From JAUREX01 sp044356825 (GTDB lineage Bacteria; Pseudomonadota; Alphaproteobacteria; Rhodobacterales; Rhodobacteraceae), in NCBI GenBank assembly GCA_044356825.1, contig JBIKVM010000045.1, forward strand, positions 1 through 17,383: a DNA stretch of 17,383 nt. Direction: 5' to 3'. The translations under genes and the position numbers were made by a program. Below the pieces are notes generated by a model. That model did no database searches. It was not told the origin of the DNA and saw nothing but the letters and a program-made list of their open reading frames with translations. The number at the start of each line of letters is the position of its first letter. The first letter of the stretch is position 1. Below, one piece after another: positions 1-8,442 of the stretch.

Positions 1-686
<686 letters not shown>

Positions 687-690
<4 letters not shown>

Positions 691-1406
691 CGGATACGGG
701 CGGGCCGGATCGGCGCGCGCTGCGGCAGGCGCGCAGGGCGCGGCAGGCCGAGCGCGAGGCCCATCGCGCGGGCATGCGCGCGCTCAGGGATCCCGCGCGC
801 CTCGCCTATGGGCGGGGCTTTCTCGATGGCATCTGCGCGGCGATGCGGCCGGGGGATGTCGCGGTCGATTGCGGGGCGAATGTGGGCGATGTGGCGGCCC
901 GCCTCGCCGCCACCGGCGCCCGCGTCATCGCCTATGAGCCCGACCCGGAGGTCTTCGCCCTGCTTCGTGCCCGTCTCGGGGCGCTTGAGAACGTCACGCT
1001 GATCGAGAAGGGGGTGGGCGCGCAGGCGGGCGGCGCGATCCTGCGCCGCCTGAAGGGCCATGCGCGCAACCCCCGCGCGGCCTCGCTCGGCAACACGGTG
1101 ATGGAGGGGGTCGCCTATGCCGACCCCGAGAACACGGTCGCGATCGAGATCGCCGACCTTGCCGCCGACCTGCGCGCGGTGCTGGAGCGGACGCCCGAGA
1201 TCGCGCTGCTCAAGATCGACATCGAGGGCGCCGAACTCGATGTGCTGCCGGCGCTCGAGGCGGCGGGGCTGCTCGGTCGCATCCGCTGCACGCTGGTCGA
1301 GACGCATGAGGTGCAGATGCCCCATCTCGCCGATCGCTTCGCCGCGCTGCGGGCCTCGATCGCCGCGCGCCACCCGCGCGAGCGCGTCAACCTCGACTGG
1401 ATCTGA
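687..1406 (+). CDS. FkbM-family SAM-dependent methyltransferase
   Basis: This 239-residue protein looks like a class I methyltransferase of the FkbM family. After a basic, Arg-rich N-terminal stretch (about residues 9-38) come the SAM-binding motif DCGANVGD (61-68), the acidic strand end IAYEPDP (81-87) and the family-typical LLKIDIEGAE (174-183), followed by LVETHE. FkbM-like enzymes usually O-methylate sugars or small molecules; the substrate here cannot be read from the sequence. The start was chosen at the ATG that overlaps the glyQ stop as ATGA, preceded by a G-rich stretch that may serve as ribosome binding site; longer frames reading back into glyQ are shadows. The next gene begins 10 bases after its stop. 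There is no signal peptide, so the protein is probably cytoplasmic. Its place between glyQ and glyS implies co-transcription, but not a role in translation. Confidence 0.85.
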
Positions 1407-1416
1407 GGGGCGGAAC

Positions 1417-1875
1417 ATGACCGGTCGCATCCTTGTCATCGTCATCGTCCTCACAGCCGCCATCGCCGGGGTGGCGATGTGGTGGCTGCAGGTCCACGCA
1501 TTCTATGACCGGCTCGGGCCGCAGGGGACGGTCGCGGCCGTTGCCGCCGATGGCACGACGCGCGAGGTCGCGGTGCGCGACTTCGCGGGCATCGATTCCA
1601 CGAGTTCGCCCATCCGCTACCGCGCCTGCTTCGCGCTCGCGGATCCGGCCGCGCTGGCCGATGCCGAGCCTGCGGCCGATCCGACCCCCCTCGTCGGGCC
1701 GGGCTGGTTCGACTGCTTCGACGCGGGCGAGGTGACTCGCGCGCTCGGGACGGGCGAGGCGCGCGCGGTCCTCTCGGTGCGCGAGATGGCGCGCGGGGTG
1801 GACCGGATCATCGCCTACTGGCCCGACGGGCGGGCGGTGGCGTGGCAGCAATTGAACGGGACGCTGGAGAACTGA
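1417..1875 (+). CDS. small N-terminally membrane-anchored protein (DUF6446-like?)
   Basis: The 152-residue product starts with one hydrophobic helix (about residues 4-24), followed by a mostly acidic domain of about 125 residues that should lie in the periplasm. The domain contains two cysteines in similar settings, RYRACFAL and GWFDCFDAG, which might form a disulfide, and ends with IIAYWPDGRAVAWQQLN. The start has an AGGGG ribosome binding site 8 bases upstream and lies just after the methyltransferase stop; the glyS ATG follows one base after its own stop, so it must be co-transcribed with glyS. From memory, a family of unknown function, DUF6446, sits next to glyS in Rhodobacterales and has this form. 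That name is a recollection, not a search result. No enzymatic motif is visible, and I cannot assign a function. Confidence 0.82.
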   Translation: MTGRILVIVIVLTAAIAGVAMWWLQVHAFYDRLGPQGTVAAVAADGTTREVAVRDFAGIDSTSSPIRYRACFALADPAALADAEPAADPTPLVGPGWFDCFDAGEVTRALGTGEARAVLSVREMARGVDRIIAYWPDGRAVAWQQLNGTLEN

Positions 1876-1876
1876 C

Positions 1877-3931
1877 ATGGCCGAGTTGCTGATCGAGCTC
1901 TTCTCCGAAGAGATCCCCGCCCGGATGCAGCCCCGCGCCCGGGAGGATCTGCGCCGCCTTGTCACCGACGGCCTCGTCGCGCGCGGCCTGACCTATGCCC
2001 ATGCGGCGGCCTTCTCGACCCCCCGCCGCCTCACCCTCGCGCTCGAGGGGCTCTCGGAGCACGCGCCCACGCTGCACGAGGAACGAAAAGGCCCCCGCGT
2101 CGATGCGCCCGAGGCCGCGATCGAGGGCTTCCTGCGCGCCACCGGCCTTGCGCGCGCCGACCTGATCGTGCGCGAGGACAAGAAGGCGCAGGTCTATTTC
2201 GCCCGCATCGAACGGCCCGGCCGCCCCGCAGCCGAGATCGTGGCCGAGGTGCTGGCCGAGGTCGTGCGGGGCTTCCCCTGGCCCAAGTCGATGCGCTGGG
2301 GGGCGGGCGCGCTGCGCTGGGTGCGCCCCCTGCATTCGATCCTTTGCATCCTGTCGGGCCCCGCCGGCGCCGAGGTGGTGCCCGCCGTCATCGAGGGCAT
2401 CGCCGCGGGCGACAGCACCGCGGGCCACCGCTTTCTCGCGCCCGGGCCGATCCGCGTGACGGGGTTTGACGATTACGCGAGGAAGCTCGCGGGCGCGCGC
2501 GTCGTGCTCGACCATGACCGCCGCGCCGGGCAGATCGCGGCCGATGCCGAGACGCTGGCCTTTGCCCGCGGCCTGTCGGTCGTGCCGGACCCCGCGCTTC
2601 TGGCCGAGGTGGCGGGGCTCGTGGAATGGCCCGTCGTGCTGATGGGGGCGATCGCGCCCGAGTTCCTCGACCTGCCGCCCGAGGTGCTCCAGACCTCGAT
2701 GCGCGAGCATCAGAAGTTCTTCTCGGCCCGCGACGGGTCGGGGCGGATCACCCATTTCGTCACCGTCGCCAATGTCGAGACCGAGGATCAGGGCGCCACG
2801 ATCCTTGCGGGCAACGCGCGCGTGCTGGCCGCGCGGCTGTCGGATGCGCGCTTCTTCTGGGAAAACGACCTGCGCGTCGCGAAGGCCGGGATGGCGGAAT
2901 GGGCCGAGGGGCTGAAGGCCGTGACCTTCCACAACCTGCTGGGCTCGCAGGCTGACCGGGTGGGTCGGATCGCGGCGCTGGCGGCGCAGATTGCGCCCAT
3001 GGTCGGCGCCGATGCCGAGGGGGCCGCGCGCGCCGGGCGCGCGGCCAAGCTCGACCTGCGCAGCGCGATGGTGGGCGAGTTTCCCGAATTGCAGGGCGTG
3101 ATGGGGCGCTATTACGCGCTTGCCGCCGGCGAGCCGCCCGCGATCGCCGACGCCGCCCGCGACCACTGGGCGCCGCGCGGGGCCGAGGATGCGGTGCCGA
3201 CCGCGCCCGTCAGCGTCGCGGTGGCGCTCGCTGACCGGATCGACACGCTTACGGGCTTCTGGGCCATCGGCGAGACGCCGACCGGCAGCAAGGACCCCTT
3301 CGCGCTGCGCCGCGCGGCACTGGGGGTGATCCGCATCGTGCTCTCGAACGGGCTGCGGCTGCGGCTTGCGCAGGTGATGGCGGCCGCCCGCGCCGATGCC
3401 CGGGCCGATGACCTTCTGGCCTTCTTCCACGACCGGCTGAAGGTCCATCTGCGCGAGCAGGGGATCCGCCACGATGTGATCGACGCGGTGCTCGCGCTGC
3501 CGGGCAGCGACGACCTCGCGCTGGTGGTGGCGCGGGCGGGGGCGCTTGCGGCCTTCCTCGCCACCGAAGACGGGGGGAACCTCGTGCAGGGCTTCCGGCG
3601 CGCCAACAACATCCTGACGCAGGCCGAGGCGAAGGACGGTGTCGAATACTCCTTCGGCCCCGACGCGCGGCTCGCGCAGGTGCCGGCCGAGGCCGCGCTC
3701 TTTGCCGCGCTCGATGCGGCCGAGGCGGCGATCGCGCCCGCGATGGCGGCCGAGGACTTCGCCGCCGCGATGCGTGCGATGGCTGGCTTGCGTGCCCCGG
3801 TCGATGCCTTCTTCGAAGCGGTGCAGATCAACACCGACAATGCCGTGGTGCGGCGCAACCGGCTGAACCTCCTCCACCGCATCCGGGCGGTCTGCGGCGG
3901 CGTGGGCGATCTGGGGCGGATCGAGGGTTAG
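1877..3931 (+). CDS. glyS: glycyl-tRNA synthetase beta subunit
   Basis: GlyS is the large beta subunit of the tetrameric bacterial glycyl-tRNA synthetase, involved in tRNA binding and needed for activity together with GlyQ. The 684 residues match the usual length (near 690). Conserved landmarks are the N-terminal LLIELFSEEIPARM, TAGHRFLAPGPI, DARFFWENDL, TGSKDPFALRRAALGVIRI (from residue 469) and the C-terminal NTDNAVVRRNRLNLL in the anticodon-binding-like region. The ATG follows the preceding stop by one base, with GGAG about 7 bases upstream inside the end of that gene, so translation is probably coupled. The frame is uninterrupted. A gap of 60 bases separates it from the PpdK-like gene, with no clear terminator. 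Identification is firm. Confidence 0.97.
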   Translation: MAELLIELFSEEIPARMQPRAREDLRRLVTDGLVARGLTYAHAAAFSTPRRLTLALEGLSEHAPTLHEERKGPRVDAPEAAIEGFLRATGLARADLIVREDKKAQVYFARIERPGRPAAEIVAEVLAEVVRGFPWPKSMRWGAGALRWVRPLHSILCILSGPAGAEVVPAVIEGIAAGDSTAGHRFLAPGPIRVTGFDDYARKLAGARVVLDHDRRAGQIAADAETLAFARGLSVVPDPALLAEVAGLVEWPVVLMGAIAPEFLDLPPEVLQTSMREHQKFFSARDGSGRITHFVTVANVETEDQGATILAGNARVLAARLSDARFFWENDLRVAKAGMAEWAEGLKAVTFHNLLGSQADRVGRIAALAAQIAPMVGADAEGAARAGRAAKLDLRSAMVGEFPELQGVMGRYYALAAGEPPAIADAARDHWAPRGAEDAVPTAPVSVAVALADRIDTLTGFWAIGETPTGSKDPFALRRAALGVIRIVLSNGLRLRLAQVMAAARADARADDLLAFFHDRLKVHLREQGIRHDVIDAVLALPGSDDLALVVARAGALAAFLATEDGGNLVQGFRRANNILTQAEAKDGVEYSFGPDARLAQVPAEAALFAALDAAEAAIAPAMAAEDFAAAMRAMAGLRAPVDAFFEAVQINTDNAVVRRNRLNLLHRIRAVCGGVGDLGRIEG

Positions 3932-3991
3932 CGCGCTTGCGCCGGGCCGCCGAGGGGTTATGCTGCGCTGCAACAAGAGGCCGACGCCCCA

Positions 3992-6532
3992 ATGCCCAGA
4001 CCCGAGGACGCCAGAGACTTCACCCCCGTGACACCCGGCGCCGCGATCGCGACGGTGACGCATGGCTGGCGCGCGAAATGCCTGCAGCGGCTGATCCGGC
4101 TCGATCTGCCGGTGCCGCACACGGCGGTGCTGTCGTTCAAGGCGGTGCGGGCGGTCGCGGCGGGGCATGCGCCGGATGCGCGCGCGATCCTCGCGGGGTT
4201 CGGGGATGAGGCGCTCGTCTCGGTGCGCCCCTCGCCGCAGAACCCCGATTGGGGCGGGCCGGCAACGATCCTCAATGTCGGGCTGAACGATGCCCGCCAC
4301 CGCGAGCTTGCGGCACGGCTGGGGCAGGGGGCGGCGGACGCGCTCTATCTGCGCTTCGTGCAGGCCTATGCGGTCCATGTCGCGCGGCTCGACCCCGACA
4401 TGTTCGAGGCGCGCGAGCCCTCGGCCGAGGCGCTGAAGGCTGCCCTGCGCGCCTATGAGGACGAGACCGACGAGGCCTTTCCGCAAGACCCCGCCCAGCA
4501 GCTCGGCGCCGCGCTGCGCTCGATGGCTCGCGCGTGGGAGGGGACGACCGCGCGGCTTCTGCGCCAGGCCAAGGGCGCCCCGGCCGAGGCGGGGCTCGGC
4601 CTCATCGTGCAGCGGATGGTGCCGGGGATCGGGCCGGGCGTGTCGGGCACGGGTACGGTGCAGTTCGTCGATCCGGTGACGGGGGCTGCGGGCGTGACGG
4701 GGCGCTTCGTCGCGCAAGCCATCGGGCCGGGGGGGACGGTGACGAACGGTTCGGTGCCCGTGGCATCGGACGGCACGGTGCCCGCCCTGCAAGAGTTGGC
4801 GCCCGCGGCCTTCGCCGACCTCGTGGCCTTCGGCGCGGCCTGCCGGGTACGGCTGCGCGAGGAGATGCAGCTCGAATTCACCCTCGCCGATGGCCGGCTG
4901 TCGGTGATCGATGCGGTCCGCACCGCGCGCGCCGCGCGGGCCGAGCTGCGCATCGCCGTGGGGCTCGCGCAGGAGGGGGTCATCTCGACCGCCGAGGCCG
5001 TGCGGCGGATCGAGCCGCGCGCGCTCTCCGAACTCCTCCACCCGCAGGTCGATCCGCGCGCGGCGCGCGATGTCTTTGCCCGCGGCATCGCGGCGAGCCC
5101 CGGCGCCGCCGTCGGGCGGATCGTCTTTTCTGCCGCCGCCGCGCAGGCGAGTGCGGCGCGCGACGAGCCTTGCATCCTCGTGCGGCGCGAGACCGCGCCC
5201 GAGGACATCCGCGGCATGCACGCGGCCTCGGCCGTGCTGACCGAGCGCGGCGGGATGACGAGCCACGCGGCCGTGATCGCGCGCGGCCTCGGGCTGCCCT
5301 GCGTCGTCGGGGCTTCGGCGCTGCGGATCGACACGCGCGACCGCCGCCTCCTGACCGCCGAGGGCCGCGTCTTTCGCGAGGGCGACATCATCACCCTCGA
5401 CGGCACGGCGGGCGAGGCGCTGGCGGGCGCCGCCGCGATGCTCGCCCCCGCGCTCGACGAGGATTTCCGCACGCTCCTTGGCTGGGCGGACGGGTTCCGC
5501 GACATCGGGGTGCGCGCCAACGCCGACACGCCCGCCGATGCCCAGACCGCGCGCGACTTCGCCGCCGAAGGCATCGGCCTCTGCCGGACCGAGCACATGT
5601 TCTTCGAGCCCGAGCGGCTGATCGTGATGCGCGAGATGATCTTCGCCAACACCCCCGCCGACCGGGCCTCGGCGCTCGAGCGTCTCCTGCCGATGCAGCG
5701 CGAGGATTTCGCGCGCCTCTTCGAGATCATGCAGGGCCTGCCCGTCACCATCCGGCTCTTCGATCCGCCGCTGCACGAATTCCTGCCCCAGACGCGCGAG
5801 GGGCTGCGCGAACTGGCCGAGGCGCTCGACCGGCCGCTCTCGGACATCACCCGCCGGGCCGAGGCGCTGGCCGAGGCCAACCCGATGCTCGGGATGCGGG
5901 GCGTGCGGCTCGGTGTCGCGATGCCCGAGATCTACGAGATGCAGGCGCGCGCGATCTTCGAGGCGACGCTCATGGCCGCCGGTCGCGGCGCCCCCGTCGT
6001 GCCCGAGATCATGATCCCGCTCGTCTCGGCGATGCGCGAGGTCGAACTCATCAAGACGCGGATCGAGGCGGTGGCGGCCCTGGTGCGCTCGGCCGCCGGG
6101 CGCGATTTCGACTATCGGCTGGGCGTCATGGTCGAGACCCCGCGCGCGAGCCTGCGGGCGGGCGACATCGCGCGCCACGCCGCGTTCCTGTCGTTCGGGA
6201 CGAACGACCTCACGCAGATGACCTATGGCCTGTCGCGCGACGATGCCGGGCGTTTCATGTCGGCCTATGTCAATCTGGGCGTCTTCCCCGAGGATCCGTT
6301 CCAGACGCTCGACCTCGAAGGGGTGGGCGAATTGCTGCTGATCGGGGCCGAACGCGGGCGCCAGACCCGGCCCGACCTGACGCTCTCGATCTGCGGCGAA
6401 CATGGCGGCAACCCCGAATCGATTGCCTTCTGCCGGCGCGCGGGATTCGATTACGTCTCGTGCTCGCCCTATCGGGTGCCCTTGGCGCGGCTGGCGGCGG
6501 CGCATCTCGCGCTGCGGGATGAAGACAAATAG
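3992..6532 (+). CDS. PpdK-like PEP-utilizing protein with divergent ATP-grasp domain
   Basis: The 846-residue protein has the domain order of pyruvate, phosphate dikinase, which interconverts ATP, phosphate and pyruvate with AMP, pyrophosphate and PEP. The central swivelling domain has the phosphohistidine motif GGMTSHAAVIARG (catalytic His425). The C-terminal TIM barrel keeps GIGLCRTEHMFF (Arg532), RLFDPPLHEFLP (Arg588), MVETPRA (Glu715), FGTNDLTQMTYGLSRDD (738-751) and SICGEHGG with the catalytic Cys801. The N-terminal nucleotide-binding part departs from the family: the Gly-rich Lys loop near the start reads HGWRAK, the acidic GEDVVAG-type segment is replaced by GPGGTVTNG (245-253), and the usual LQTR reads DAVR (307-310). 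Arg79 in LVSVR and Glu295 in EFT remain. A true PpdK is possible, but a paralogue that cannot use ATP in the usual way fits better. A weak AGAGG lies 10 bases before the ATG. Confidence 0.88.
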   Translation: MPRPEDARDFTPVTPGAAIATVTHGWRAKCLQRLIRLDLPVPHTAVLSFKAVRAVAAGHAPDARAILAGFGDEALVSVRPSPQNPDWGGPATILNVGLNDARHRELAARLGQGAADALYLRFVQAYAVHVARLDPDMFEAREPSAEALKAALRAYEDETDEAFPQDPAQQLGAALRSMARAWEGTTARLLRQAKGAPAEAGLGLIVQRMVPGIGPGVSGTGTVQFVDPVTGAAGVTGRFVAQAIGPGGTVTNGSVPVASDGTVPALQELAPAAFADLVAFGAACRVRLREEMQLEFTLADGRLSVIDAVRTARAARAELRIAVGLAQEGVISTAEAVRRIEPRALSELLHPQVDPRAARDVFARGIAASPGAAVGRIVFSAAAAQASAARDEPCILVRRETAPEDIRGMHAASAVLTERGGMTSHAAVIARGLGLPCVVGASALRIDTRDRRLLTAEGRVFREGDIITLDGTAGEALAGAAAMLAPALDEDFRTLLGWADGFRDIGVRANADTPADAQTARDFAAEGIGLCRTEHMFFEPERLIVMREMIFANTPADRASALERLLPMQREDFARLFEIMQGLPVTIRLFDPPLHEFLPQTREGLRELAEALDRPLSDITRRAEALAEANPMLGMRGVRLGVAMPEIYEMQARAIFEATLMAAGRGAPVVPEIMIPLVSAMREVELIKTRIEAVAALVRSAAGRDFDYRLGVMVETPRASLRAGDIARHAAFLSFGTNDLTQMTYGLSRDDAGRFMSAYVNLGVFPEDPFQTLDLEGVGELLLIGAERGRQTRPDLTLSICGEHGGNPESIAFCRRAGFDYVSCSPYRVPLARLAAAHLALRDEDK

Positions 6533-6557
6533 CATAAACAAATCAGTTATTTGATGC
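6532..6557. repeat. short AT-rich imperfect dyad in the gap before the cell wall hydrolase gene
   Basis: CAAAT (6539-6543) and ATTTG (6549-6553) form an inverted repeat around a 5-base centre. GCAT (6532-6535) and ATGC (6553 onward, at 6554-6557) extend it, with three unpaired A bases on the left side. It begins at the final base of the PpdK-like stop codon. It could be a regulator half-site pair or a weak hairpin; the stem is too AT-rich for a convincing intrinsic terminator and there is no T-run. The rest of the 261-base gap up to 6793 holds no gene I can support and no clear promoter hexamers. Confidence 0.35.
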
Positions 6558-6793
6558 CTTTCGCGCATGGCGTGATCGGCAAGAATCCGCCACCTCGCAG
6601 AGCCGAGCGGGACAATCGACTCGACTCGGGGACAACCCTGCATCTAGCCGTGTTTGCGTTTGAGACCCCTTGGTTGCGAGACACCTGCAAGGCCCGGTCG
6701 GGTTCGTGCGTTGCGCAAACCGGCCTGAACGCGAAGGCAGAAGGCGCCTCTGCGTGCAGAAACAAGGCCGCGGCCCCGCTGGAGGATTTGACG

Positions 6794-7435
6794 ATGAGAA
6801 GCTTGCTGCGCTTCGTTGCGGTGTTGTGGGTGGTTGGGACCTCCTGCGCCTCGGCCGATGTTTCCCTCAGCACGTCAAGCGACCCTACGGGCGGCATCGG
6901 TGCCGTGATGGCGACCGAGCACGTCGCGATGTCATCTGTTCCGACAGGCCGCCTCAGGGCGATATCGCAAGGTGAGGTCGAGGCCGCGGACGGTGCCGGT
7001 GCGTTCTATTCTCGGGCATGGCTGGAAGCCCGACCAGAACCTGCGGGCGGGCCGGAATGGGAATGTCTCGCGACGGCGATCTATTTCGAGGCCCGCGGCG
7101 AGACGCTCCAGGGTCAGGCAGCCGTTGCGGAGGTCATCTTGAACCGGGTCGAGTCTCCGGACTTCCCCGATACGGTGTGCGGTGTGGTGAACGAGGGGTC
7201 GGATCGCCGTCATGCTTGTCAGTTCTCGTTCTCTTGCGACGGCAAGCCGGATCGTCCGCGCGATGCGCTGGCCTTCAAGCTGGCTGGGCGGATCGCGGAT
7301 TATCTTCTGCAGGGGGGGGCGCGCACCCTGACGCATGGCGCGACCCACTTTCATGCCCGCCGGGTAGAACCGGGCTGGGCGCGGGCTGATAGCGCAACGA
7401 CGCGCATCGGCCGTCATGTCTTCTTCCGGCTCTAG
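6794..7435 (+). CDS. exported SleB-type cell wall hydrolase
   Basis: The 213-residue protein has an N-terminal signal peptide (basic MRSLLR, then a hydrophobic core to about residue 17, with likely cleavage after the ASA near 19-21), a low-complexity Ser/Thr/Gly linker to about residue 85, and a C-terminal Hydrolase_2 (SleB/CwlJ) domain. That domain shows CLATAIYFEARGE (91-103, with Glu99 the presumed catalytic acid), VILNRVESPDFPDTVCGVV, CQFSFSCDG and THFHA (184-188). Members cleave peptidoglycan glycan strands; in non-spore-forming alphaproteobacteria they are thought to act in wall remodelling. The start at 6794 is supported by a GGAGG 8 bases upstream and the clean signal peptide; the frame extends upstream to 6551 but that part looks non-coding. 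Third-position G/C is visibly lower than in neighbouring genes, and it probably has its own promoter. Confidence 0.9.
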   Translation: MRSLLRFVAVLWVVGTSCASADVSLSTSSDPTGGIGAVMATEHVAMSSVPTGRLRAISQGEVEAADGAGAFYSRAWLEARPEPAGGPEWECLATAIYFEARGETLQGQAAVAEVILNRVESPDFPDTVCGVVNEGSDRRHACQFSFSCDGKPDRPRDALAFKLAGRIADYLLQGGARTLTHGATHFHARRVEPGWARADSATTRIGRHVFFRL

Positions 7436-7525
7436 TGTCGCGCGCGGGTGCTTGACTGCCGCGCCCGGGCGAGTCACGCGGAGAGGAGCGCGGATAGTGG
7501 CGCGCGATCACCGACCGGACGGCCC

Positions 7526-8431
7526 ATGCCCAGCGACATCCGCCTTGCCTTCGCCCATCCCGAGGATCGCGCCGCGGCGACATCGCCCGACAATCCGCGC
7601 GACCGCATCAGTCTGCGCGACCATGTCGTCACGGCCGATATCGGCGCCTTCCAGACCGAACGCGGCCGGCCGCAACGGCTGCGCTTCAACATCGTGGCCG
7701 AGGTGCGCCCCGCGGACGCGCCGATCGCGGATGATGTCGACCGCATCCTCTCCTATGACCGGCTGACCGAGGCGGTCGCGGCCGAGTTGGCGGGCGACCG
7801 CCTCAACCTGCTCGAGACGCTGGCCGAGCGGGTGGCCGAGCGCATCCTGGCCGAACCGCCGGCGCTGCGCGTCTTTGTCCGGGTGGAAAAGCTCGACCGG
7901 GGCCCGGGCGCGCTCGGGGTCGAGATCGTGCGCGCGCGCGCCTCGGCGCCCCTGCGCTCGGTCGGGCCCGGCGAGGCGCTGCACCCGGTCGTGGCCCATC
8001 TCGATGCCGCGACGGTGGCCGCGCCCGACCTTGGCGCGCGGCTCGATGCGCTGATCGCGCGCGGCCGGCCGCTCGTGCTGACGGTGGGCCTGCCCGAGGC
8101 GGAACGGCCCGCGGCGGCGGCGGCGCTGGTGCAGCAGCGGATCGACCTGCTCGCGATCGAGCAGATGGCCTGGGTGCTGGCCGGGCGCGACCGGCGCTGC
8201 CTCGTGGTCGCGAGCCGGACCGAGCTTGATCACGCGATCCGGCAGGGGCGCACGGTCGTCTGGGCGCCGGCGAAACTGATCCTCGACAGCCATGATGCCC
8301 CGCGCGGAGCGACCGGCACGCCCGTGGCGCTGGCGCTGTGGCTGGCCGAGCAGCTCGCGGCCGAACGCCTGATCGTCCACGGCGCGCCCCTGCCCCCCGC
8401 GGGCAGCCGCGTTCCGGTCGAGCGCGCCTGA
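7526..8431 (+). CDS. folB: dihydroneopterin aldolase fused to an amino-acid-kinase-like domain
   Basis: Residues 26-137 form the FolB domain, which converts dihydroneopterin to 6-hydroxymethyl-dihydropterin and glycolaldehyde in folate synthesis. Visible landmarks are DRISLRDHVV, IGAFQTE with Glu45, LSYDRL with Tyr77, LLETLAERVAERIL with Glu97, and VRVEK with Lys122, the presumed catalytic lysine. A usual FolB has about 120 residues; this protein has 301. The extra part (about 155-301) contains IDLLAIEQMAWVLAG, VVWAPAKLIL (244-253) and TGTPVALALWLAEQLAAERLIV, whose spacing resembles the second half of MfnE-like amino acid kinases, though the Gly-rich phosphate loops are not recognisable. The ATG at 7526 was chosen because the aldolase domain follows soon after; an upstream in-frame GTG at 7448 has no ribosome binding site. 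The folP start lies 11 bases downstream, in the same operon and pathway. Confidence 0.9.
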   Translation: MPSDIRLAFAHPEDRAAATSPDNPRDRISLRDHVVTADIGAFQTERGRPQRLRFNIVAEVRPADAPIADDVDRILSYDRLTEAVAAELAGDRLNLLETLAERVAERILAEPPALRVFVRVEKLDRGPGALGVEIVRARASAPLRSVGPGEALHPVVAHLDAATVAAPDLGARLDALIARGRPLVLTVGLPEAERPAAAAALVQQRIDLLAIEQMAWVLAGRDRRCLVVASRTELDHAIRQGRTVVWAPAKLILDSHDAPRGATGTPVALALWLAEQLAAERLIVHGAPLPPAGSRVPVERA

Positions 8432-8442
8432 GGCCACCCGCG

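Noticed and set aside
1808..6643. A 1611-codon open frame on the minus strand opposite glyS and the PpdK-like gene
   Set aside because: It is antisense to two clearly conserved genes, its product is a low-complexity Arg/His/Gly-rich sequence without motifs, and strong third-position G/C in the real genes removes stop codons from this antisense frame.
6551..6793. Upstream extension of the cell wall hydrolase frame to a TTG/ATG at 6551
   Set aside because: The extension lacks coding character, and the start at 6794 has a good ribosome binding site followed directly by a signal peptide.
7452..7457. TTGACT as a -35 box for folB
   Set aside because: No acceptable -10 element lies 15-19 bases downstream, so the promoter cannot be supported.
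7442..7464. GCGCGG/CCGCGC inverted repeat after the hydrolase stop as a terminator
   Set aside because: The six-base stem has an 11-base loop and no following T-run, and such GC repeats are frequent by chance in this sequence.
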